Assembly (NCBI RefSeq): GCF_041729615.1
Contig: NZ_CP154874.1
Span: forward strand, 1,307,001 to 1,371,000
DNA from: Pseudomonas alcaligenes
GTDB taxonomy: Bacteria > Pseudomonadota > Gammaproteobacteria > Pseudomonadales > Pseudomonadaceae
DNA: 64,000 nt
Direction: 5' to 3'
The notes below the pieces were generated by a model. It saw only the letters and a program-made list of their open reading frames with translations, did not search any database and was not told the DNA's origin. Below are positions 57,985-64,000 of this stretch, piece by piece (position 1 is the first letter of the stretch; each line of letters opens with the position of its first letter). The position numbers were made by a program, and so were the translations under genes.

Positions 57985-59124
57985 TTAGCGGATGGTCAGG
58001 CCGACCAGCTTGCCGCTGTTGCCGTAGGCGTAGATCCAGTCGCCGATCACCAGCGGACGGGCACGCAGGCCGTCGCCGTCGATCTTCTTGCGGCCGACGA
58101 AGTGGCCGTCCACCTGGCTCAGCAGGTGCAGGTATCCTTCCAGGTCGCCAACCGCCACGTAGCTGGAGAACACCTCCGGCGACGACAGCTGGCGACGCTG
58201 CAGGGCATCGTTGTTCCACAGGGCGGAATTGGAGCGCTCGTCGACCCCCTCCACGGCGCCGTTGGCCAGGCTCACGTAGACGGTACCGAAGCCCTGGGCC
58301 AGGCCCACGTAGCTGGAGGCATCGCGGTTCCACAGCGGGCGACCGCTCTCCACGTCGATGGCCGCCACCTTGCCCTGGTAGGTCACCACGTACAGGGTGC
58401 CGCCGGAGAGCAGCAGGTTGCCGTCGATGTCGACCACGCGCTCCAGTTCGGAACGGCCCTGCGGCACGGCCACGCGCTGCTCCCACACCGGGATGCCGCG
58501 GCTGGCGTCGAGAGCCAGGACCTTGCCGCTGGACAGGCCGGCGACCACCAGGCGGTTGGTCAGCACCGGGCTGCTGGTGCCGCGCAGGGTCAGCACGGCC
58601 GGGCTGTTCTCATAGATCCAGCGCTGCTCGCCGGTGCTGGCATCGAGGGCGATCAGGCGGTCATCCTGGGTCTGCACCGCGACGATGTCGCCATTGGTGG
58701 CCGGCGCCGACAGCACTTCGCTGGTGACGCGGGCACGCCACTTCTCCTCGCCATTGCTGGCGTCGAGAGCGACCACTTCGCCTTTCAGGGTGCCGACCAG
58801 CACCAGGCCGTAGCCGGCGCCGACGCCGCCGGAGATCGGCAGGTCCAGGTCGACTTCCCAGAACTTGTCACCGGTCAGGCGATCCAGGGCCACCACCTCG
58901 CCGTCCGCGGCAGCGGCGAACAGTCGCTCGCCATCGGCGGCCGGGGTCAGCTGGTTGTACAGTTCGCCCTGGCCGTTACCGATGGAGCGGCTCCACTGGG
59001 CATCCAGGCGCACTTCTTCCTGGATGTCGGGCAGCTCGGCCGGCGGCAGTTCCTTCTTGCTGTTGCTGCTGCAACCCACGGCCATCACGGCCAGGGCCAG
59101 CACTGCGGCATTCTTCCAGCGCAT
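57985..59124 (-). CDS. bamB: Outer membrane assembly lipoprotein BamB
   Basis: 379 residues: lipobox VMAVGC ending at C18 and an eight-bladed beta-propeller of PQQ-like repeats (GEVVALDRLTGDKFW, GEVVALDASNGEEKW, DRLIALDASTGEQRW, GKVLALDASRGIPVW, GKVAAIDVESGRPLW). It supports BamA in outer-membrane protein insertion. An ATG four codons upstream is an alternative start overlapping yfgM. Confidence 0.95.
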   Translation of the reverse strand: MRWKNAAVLALAVMAVGCSSNSKKELPPAELPDIQEEVRLDAQWSRSIGNGQGELYNQLTPAADGERLFAAAADGEVVALDRLTGDKFWEVDLDLPISGGVGAGYGLVLVGTLKGEVVALDASNGEEKWRARVTSEVLSAPATNGDIVAVQTQDDRLIALDASTGEQRWIYENSPAVLTLRGTSSPVLTNRLVVAGLSSGKVLALDASRGIPVWEQRVAVPQGRSELERVVDIDGNLLLSGGTLYVVTYQGKVAAIDVESGRPLWNRDASSYVGLAQGFGTVYVSLANGAVEGVDERSNSALWNNDALQRRQLSSPEVFSSYVAVGDLEGYLHLLSQVDGHFVGRKKIDGDGLRARPLVIGDWIYAYGNSGKLVGLTIR

Positions 59125-59128
59125 CACG

Positions 59129-59770
59129 TCAGGCATCCCCTTTCGCCAGGTCGTCGAGTTTCATCTGCAGGCCGCCGACGGCGGCATCCTCGGCCAGGGC
59201 ACCCTTGGCCTTCTGGTAGGCCGCGTGGGCCTCGTCGTGGCGGCCGAGCTGCACCAGCAGGTCGCCCTTGAGTTCTTCGCGGCTGGCCAGCCAGGCCTTG
59301 CCGGCCTCGCCCTCGAGCAGCTTGAGGCCTTCCTCGGCCTTGCCCTGGGCGGCCAGCACGCGGGCCAGGCGCTGACGGGCCAGTTCGCCGAGGGTGGCGT
59401 CGGCCGGCTTGTCCACCAGCGGCTTGAGCTCGGCCACGGCATCGTCGAACTTGCCGCTGTCCACCGCCACCTTGGCGACGAACAGGCTGCCGTACTGGGC
59501 ATAGCTGGAGCCGGCGTAGTCCTGCTTGAGCTTGCCAGCCAGCTCGGCGACCTTGGCGACATCCGGTTCGCCGGAGGGCGTCAGGCTGCTCTCCAGCAGC
59601 TGCTGATAGAGCATGCCGGCGCCGTGCGCCTGGTTGGTCTGGTACTGCTGCCAGGCCTGCCAGCCGAATACCAGGGCCAGGGCCAGGGCACCACCGGTCA
59701 GCAGGGGCTTACCGTTGCGCTGCCACCAGTCCTTGATCTGCGCAATCTGTTCTTCTTCGGTCATGCTCAC
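59129..59770 (-). CDS. yfgM: YfgM family tetratricopeptide-like inner membrane protein
   Basis: 213 residues: cytoplasmic N-terminus (TEEEQIAQIKDWWQRNG), one membrane segment at about 22-40, and a periplasmic TPR-like domain of helical repeats. YfgM joins SecYEG and PpiD and links secretion to BamB/SurA/Skp. It lies between hisS and bamB, as in many gammaproteobacteria. Confidence 0.92.
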   Translation of the reverse strand: MSMTEEEQIAQIKDWWQRNGKPLLTGGALALALVFGWQAWQQYQTNQAHGAGMLYQQLLESSLTPSGEPDVAKVAELAGKLKQDYAGSSYAQYGSLFVAKVAVDSGKFDDAVAELKPLVDKPADATLGELARQRLARVLAAQGKAEEGLKLLEGEAGKAWLASREELKGDLLVQLGRHDEAHAAYQKAKGALAEDAAVGGLQMKLDDLAKGDA

Positions 59771-59797
59771 CCCGATAACTCCTTATTCGCTCTGTTC

Positions 59798-61084
59798 TCA
59801 GGCCTGCAGGCAGGCAGCGAGATGCTGCGCCAGCGCATCCCAGGCAATGTTCTGTTGTTCGGTATCGTCGCGCAGGGGTTTGCAACCTACCACGCGGGCG
59901 GCCAGTTCGTCCTCACCCAGGATCAGGGCGAAGCGCGCGCCGCTCTTGTCGGCCTTCTTGAACTGGCTCTTGAAGCTGCCACCACCGGCGTTGACCAGCA
60001 GGCGCAGGCCCGGGATGGCATCGCGCAGGCGTTCGGCCAGGCCCAGACCGGCCAGCTCGGCTGCCTCGCCGAAGGCACACAGGTAGACGTCCGCCGGGCT
60101 GTGCAGCTCGGCCGGCAGCAGTTCCAGGGTCTCCAGCAGCAGCACCAGGCGCTCGACGCCCATGGCGAAGCCCACGCCCGGGGTCGGCTTGCCGCCCAGC
60201 TGGCTGACCAGGCCGTCGTAGCGGCCGCCAGCGCACACCGTACCTTGGGCGCCGAGCTTGTCGGTGACCCACTCGAACACGGTGCGGTTGTAGTAGTCGA
60301 GGCCGCGCACCAGCTTGTGGTTGATCTCGTAGCGGATGCCCACGGCATCCAGGCGCGCCTTGACACCTTCGAAGTGCAGGCGCGACTCCTCGTCGAGGTA
60401 GTCGGCCAGGGTCGGCGCATCGGCCAGCAGGGCCTGGGTCTGGGCGTTCTTGCTGTCGAGGATGCGCAGCGGGTTGGTGGTCAGACGGCGCTGGCTGTCC
60501 TCATCGAGCTGCGCGAAGCGCTCGTTGAGATAGGCCACCAGGGCGTCGCGATAGGCCGCGCGGGCCTCGCTGGAACCCAGGCTGTTGAGCTGCAGGGTCA
60601 CCGCATCGGCCAGGCCGAGGCGCTGCCACAGGCGCCAGGTCAGCACGATGAGCTCGGCGTCGACGTCCGGGCCGGGCAGGTTGAAGGCCTCCACGCCGAT
60701 CTGGTGGAACTGGCGGTAACGCCCTTTCTGCGGCTTCTCGTAGCGGAACATCGGGCCGGCGTACCACAGCTTCTGCACCTGACCACCGCCGGACAGGCCA
60801 TGCTCGAGTACGGCGCGCACGCAGCCGGCGGTACCTTCCGGACGCAGGGTCAGCGACTCCTCGTTGCGATCGAGGAAGGTGTACATCTCCTTGTCCACCA
60901 CGTCGGTGCCCTCGCCGATACCACGGGCGAACAGCTCGGTGAACTCGAGGATGGGCAGGCGGATTTCCTTGTAGCCGTAGCCGTCGAGCAGGCTGGCCAG
61001 GGTACCTTCCAGATAGCGCCAGGCCGGGGTCTGCTCCGGCAGGATGTCGTTCATGCCACGGATGGCTTGCAGGGACTTGCTCAC
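59798..61084 (-). CDS. hisS: Histidyl-tRNA synthetase
   Basis: 428 residues, class II synthetase. Motif 2 ([14 protein letters not shown]), motif 3 ([16 protein letters not shown]) and the HisA motif [16 protein letters not shown] are visible. The C-terminal anticodon-binding domain follows. It charges tRNA-His. Twelve bases separate it from ispG. Confidence 0.97.
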   Translation of the reverse strand: MSKSLQAIRGMNDILPEQTPAWRYLEGTLASLLDGYGYKEIRLPILEFTELFARGIGEGTDVVDKEMYTFLDRNEESLTLRPEGTAGCVRAVLEHGLSGGGQVQKLWYAGPMFRYEKPQKGRYRQFHQIGVEAFNLPGPDVDAELIVLTWRLWQRLGLADAVTLQLNSLGSSEARAAYRDALVAYLNERFAQLDEDSQRRLTTNPLRILDSKNAQTQALLADAPTLADYLDEESRLHFEGVKARLDAVGIRYEINHKLVRGLDYYNRTVFEWVTDKLGAQGTVCAGGRYDGLVSQLGGKPTPGVGFAMGVERLVLLLETLELLPAELHSPADVYLCAFGEAAELAGLGLAERLRDAIPGLRLLVNAGGGSFKSQFKKADKSGARFALILGEDELAARVVGCKPLRDDTEQQNIAWDALAQHLAACLQA

Positions 61085-61096
61085 GAATATTCCTTG

Positions 61097-62209
61097 TCAG
61101 CCGCGGGCGATCACAGCCGCGTCGGCCTCGGCCTTCTCGGCCGCCTTGCGGCGGATCAGCTTCTCCAGCTCATCCACCAGATTGTCGTTGGTCAGCTTCG
61201 AGGCCGGGGCGCCGTCGATGTACACTAGGTTGTTCGGCGTGCCGCCGGTGAGGCCGATATGCGCCTCCTTGGCCTCGCCCGGGCCGTTGACCACGCAGCC
61301 GATCACCGCGACGTCGAGCGGCACCAGCAGGTCCTCGACCCGCTGCTCCAGCTCGTTCATGGTCTTGACCACGTCGAAGTTCTGCCGCGAGCAGCTCGGG
61401 CAAGCGATGAAGTTGATGCCGCGCGAGCGCAGGCGCAGGGACTTGAGGATGTCGTAACCGACCTTGATCTCCTCCACCGGATCGGCGGCCAGGGAGATGC
61501 GGATGGTGTCGCCGATGCCCTCGGCCAGCAGCATGCCCAGGCCCACCGCCGACTTCACGGTGCCGGAACGCAGGCCACCAGCCTCGGTGATGCCCAGGTG
61601 CAGCGGCTGCTCGATCTGCTTGGCCAGCAGGCGATAGGCTGCGACGGCCATGAACACGTCGGAAGCCTTCACGCTGACCTTGAAGTCCGGGAAGTTCAGG
61701 CGGTCCAGGTGCTCGACATGGCGCAGCGCGGATTCCACCAGCGCCTCGGGCGTCGGCTCGCCGTACTTCTTCTGCAGGTCCTTCTCCAGGGAGCCGGCGT
61801 TGACCCCGATGCGGATCGGGATGCCCTTGTCACGGGCGGCCTCGACCACAGCCCTGACCCGGTCCTCGCGGCCGATATTGCCCGGGTTGATGCGCAGGCA
61901 GTCGACGCCCAGCTCGGCCACGCGCAGGGCGATCTGGTAGTCGAAATGGATGTCGGCAACCAGCGGCACGCGCACCTGCTGCTTGATCCTGCCGAAGGCC
62001 TCGGCCGCCTCCATGGAGGGCACCGAGACGCGCACGATGTCGGCGCCGGCATCTTCCAGGCGACGGATCTGGCCGACGGTGGCCTCGACGTCACAGGTCT
62101 CGGTGTTGGTCATGCTCTGGACCGCGATCGGCGCATCGCCACCGACCGGTACCGAGCCGACCCAGATCTTGCGGGACGGGCGACGCTTGATGGGGGATTC
62201 GCAATGCAT
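61097..62209 (-). CDS. ispG: 4-Hydroxy-3-methylbut-2-enyl diphosphate synthase
   Basis: 370 residues, the bacterial IspG with TIM barrel and a [4Fe-4S] domain: CPSCSRQNF and CVVNGPGEA supply the three Cys. It converts methylerythritol cyclodiphosphate in the MEP isoprenoid pathway. The ATG at 62209 gives [14 protein letters not shown]. Eight bases after rodZ. Confidence 0.96.
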   Translation of the reverse strand: MHCESPIKRRPSRKIWVGSVPVGGDAPIAVQSMTNTETCDVEATVGQIRRLEDAGADIVRVSVPSMEAAEAFGRIKQQVRVPLVADIHFDYQIALRVAELGVDCLRINPGNIGREDRVRAVVEAARDKGIPIRIGVNAGSLEKDLQKKYGEPTPEALVESALRHVEHLDRLNFPDFKVSVKASDVFMAVAAYRLLAKQIEQPLHLGITEAGGLRSGTVKSAVGLGMLLAEGIGDTIRISLAADPVEEIKVGYDILKSLRLRSRGINFIACPSCSRQNFDVVKTMNELEQRVEDLLVPLDVAVIGCVVNGPGEAKEAHIGLTGGTPNNLVYIDGAPASKLTNDNLVDELEKLIRRKAAEKAEADAAVIARG

Positions 62210-62217
62210 GGTCTGGC

Positions 62218-63264
62218 TCACTGCCCCAGCTTGAGGCGGGCGGTCTCGCCGTGGATGTGGGGGGCGACGTCGACCGCCTGGCCATTGACCAGTACCACGG
62301 CGCCACGGGCATACCCCAGGCGCAGCTCCAGCGGCGCCTTGCCGGCCAGCTCGACGCTGTCGCCGCGGCGCTTGAGGGCGCTGAGCAGAACCTTGCCATC
62401 GGCATCGGTCAGCTGGGTCCAGCAATCGGCGGTGAACTGCAGGTTGACCAGGGCCTGGCCGGCTGCGGCAGTCACGGGGGCGGCAGGTGCCGGTGTGCTC
62501 GGCGCCTCGGCCGACGGAACAGGCTCGGTGACCGGGGCGGGCTCGACGGCTAACGGCGCGCTGGCCTGCGGGGCGCTCGGCGGCACCTCGGCGACCACTG
62601 GCGGTTGCACCTCACCCGGGGCGACCGGGGACGATTGGGTCGCGGCAGCGGCCGGCGTCTCGCCGGCCGGGGGCTGGTCGGCGGGGACCGGCGCTACCAC
62701 CGGCGGCAGCTCGGCCAGCGGCACCTGGGCCTGCGCTTCGACCACGGCCTGGTCTTCCGGCTCGTCGAGCGGGTGGATCTCGGTGGTGCCGTCGGCGGCC
62801 TCGACCTCCACATGCTCGATGCTGCCGTTGGCGACTTCGCCACCCAGGCGCGCCGTCTCACCCTGCCACCAGAAGAAGCCGACACCGGCCAGGGCGACCA
62901 GGGCCACCACGCTGAAGAACTTGACCAGGCTCTGCGACACCCGCGCCGGCTCCTCGATGCGCGCCAGGCTGGCGACGCTGCTGCCACTGGCATCGGTGCC
63001 GGTGTACTGGTCGAACTCGCTGACCAGGCGGCTGGGATCCAGGCCCATCAGCTTGGCATAGGCACGCACGTAGCCGCGGGCGAAGGTATGCCCGGGCAGC
63101 AGCTCGAAAGCACCGGCCTCGAGATTGCGCAGCGCCTGCGCGGTCAGGTTAAGTTGCACGGCGACGTCGCCGAGCGCCAGGCTCTTGCTTTCGCGCACCT
63201 TGCGCAGCGTCTCGCCAGGGTTGACCCGGTGCGCGGCAACAACTTCAGGATGCGAGGCTTTCAT
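62218..63264 (-). CDS. rodZ: Cell-shape protein RodZ
   Basis: 348 residues: N-terminal HTH of Cro/CI type (about 18-85, with [20 protein letters not shown]), one membrane segment near 112-132 ([17 protein letters not shown]), a Pro/Ala-rich periplasmic linker (about 180-270) and a C-terminal DUF4115 domain. It binds MreB and positions the elongasome. The ATG overlaps the pilF stop (ATGA), so the two are coupled. Confidence 0.93.
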   Translation of the reverse strand: MKASHPEVVAAHRVNPGETLRKVRESKSLALGDVAVQLNLTAQALRNLEAGAFELLPGHTFARGYVRAYAKLMGLDPSRLVSEFDQYTGTDASGSSVASLARIEEPARVSQSLVKFFSVVALVALAGVGFFWWQGETARLGGEVANGSIEHVEVEAADGTTEIHPLDEPEDQAVVEAQAQVPLAELPPVVAPVPADQPPAGETPAAAATQSSPVAPGEVQPPVVAEVPPSAPQASAPLAVEPAPVTEPVPSAEAPSTPAPAAPVTAAAGQALVNLQFTADCWTQLTDADGKVLLSALKRRGDSVELAGKAPLELRLGYARGAVVLVNGQAVDVAPHIHGETARLKLGQ

Positions 63265-64000
63265 CACTGCTCCGACAGGTATTGCTGATATTCCGGGGTA
63301 CCCGGATAGAAGCGCTTCAGCTGCAGGCCGAGGCTGGCCGCCTGGTCGCGGTCATCGAACACCTTGGCCAGGCGAATGCCCAGCAGCAGGCTCTGCGGCG
63401 TCTGCCGGGCCTGATCGCTGAAGTTCTTGTAATAGCCGCGCGCCGGTACGTACTGGCCATCCTCGAAGGATAGCTGGGCCATGTTCAGCAGGGCGATCGG
63501 ACGATTGCTGTTCATCCGCAGGGCCCGCTCGAAATACTGCTTGGCCTGCTCGCGCTGGCCCATCTGCAGGGAAGTCAGGCCGAGGTTCTCGAAGACCCGC
63601 GAACGCTCCGGATAGAGGGTGTCCTGGGACGCGATGGTGAACTGCTCCAGGGCTTCCGGATAGCGCTTCTGCTCGTAGAGGAAGCCACCATAGTTGTTGT
63701 GCAGGCGTGCCTCGCCCTTACTCAGGGAGATCGACTTGCGGAAATGCTGGTCGGCCAGCTTGGGCTCCATTTCCTGCTGGAACACCAGCCCCAGGATACC
63801 GTGCGCGTCGGCGCTGGAAGAGTCCAGTTCCAGGGCCTTCTTCAGCGGTTCCTTGGCCTTCTCGGTAGAGCCCTGCTGCAGGTGCCCGAGACCGAGCTGG
63901 ATATAGGCATCGCGTGCCGCGTCCCGCCCCTGGTCGGACTTCAGCGGGTCCGTCTGCCCACCGATCCTGACACACCCTGCCAACAGGCAGACAAGAGACA
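63264..64000 (-). CDS. pilF: Type IV pilus pilotin lipoprotein PilF, cut at window end
   Basis: About 245 codons seen; the start codon lies beyond 64000. The first visible residues read SLVCLLAGCV, a lipobox with the lipidated Cys. Six or so tetratricopeptide units follow (AYIQLGLGHLQQGSTEKAKE, ADAHGILGLVFQQE, ARLHNNYGGFLYEQKRYPEA, SRVFENLGLTSLQMGQ). PilF is the pilotin that brings the secretin PilQ to the outer membrane. Confidence 0.92.
   Translation of the reverse strand, partial: SLVCLLAGCVRIGGQTDPLKSDQGRDAARDAYIQLGLGHLQQGSTEKAKEPLKKALELDSSSADAHGILGLVFQQEMEPKLADQHFRKSISLSKGEARLHNNYGGFLYEQKRYPEALEQFTIASQDTLYPERSRVFENLGLTSLQMGQREQAKQYFERALRMNSNRPIALLNMAQLSFEDGQYVPARGYYKNFSDQARQTPQSLLLGIRLAKVFDDRDQAASLGLQLKRFYPGTPEYQQYLSEQ

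Overview
The window is a piece of a high-GC gammaproteobacterial chromosome, almost certainly a Pseudomonas. Positions from about 14.4 kb to the end carry a housekeeping gene order that follows the P. aeruginosa thrC-hom-dsbC-xerD ... rplS-trmD-rimM-rpsP-ffh ... purL-mltF-tadA-guaA-guaB ... xseA ... leuA ... der-bamB-hisS-ispG-rodZ-pilF stretch. Several families of short dispersed intergenic repeats, which I infer are of the type common in pseudomonads, lie between the genes. Species cannot be fixed from the sequence alone.

Positions 1 to about 14.4 kb are one end of a transposable (Mu-like) prophage; the rest lies left of the window. Its early region runs rightward (3.66-14.27 kb): a BcepMu gp16-type DNA-binding protein, small early genes, a DUF3102 protein, a DDE transposase joined in frame to a MuB-like AAA+ ATPase, then DUF3164, DUF2786, GemA-like and Mor-like proteins. 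A divergent leftward set carries the repressor, a membrane protein, two further proteins, then holin, lytic transglycosylase and spanin-like lysis genes. The early block therefore sits at the prophage extremity with Mor outermost. This matches the inverted immunity/early region described for Pseudomonas phage B3 and differs from Mu. The end of the element is marked by about 20-bp-phased TTTCC-type repeats at 14282-14367, probable transposase-binding sites, and host DNA resumes by 14416.

The host part reads: PfpI/DJ-1 protein; threonine synthesis (thrC, hom) with dsbC and xerD; a thioesterase; the rpsP-rimM-trmD-rplS ribosomal operon behind a clear sigma70 promoter; ffh; a cytochrome c assembly-type membrane protein and a CNNM/CorC transporter; SGNH hydrolase, purT, DUF1289, gamma carbonic anhydrase and two NUDIX hydrolases; an L,D-transpeptidase; an ohrR-ohr peroxide module with operator-like palindromes; a secreted esterase; purL, mltF, tadA; a Tat-exported multicopper oxidase; a DUF2182/DUF1326 pair; guaA/guaB; xseA; an M23 peptidase; leuA with a possible leader peptide; an alcohol dehydrogenase; a solute-binding protein; a nitrilase-family amidase and its partner aminotransferase; and the der-bamB-yfgM-hisS-ispG-rodZ-pilF block, in which pilF is cut by the window end.

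The points most worth a second look are: the fused transposase/ATPase frame with a six-G run exactly at the junction; the phased end repeats; three operator-like boxes, one filling the spacer of the phage early promoter; a shared RVAGRD motif in the repressor and its neighbour; two opposed overlapping genes in the early region; a lipoprotein-like frame nested in the endolysin gene; and host repeats that supply stop codons or ribosome-binding sites to adjacent genes. No gene-free stretch exceeds 300 bases, and I saw no rRNA, tRNA or CRISPR array.
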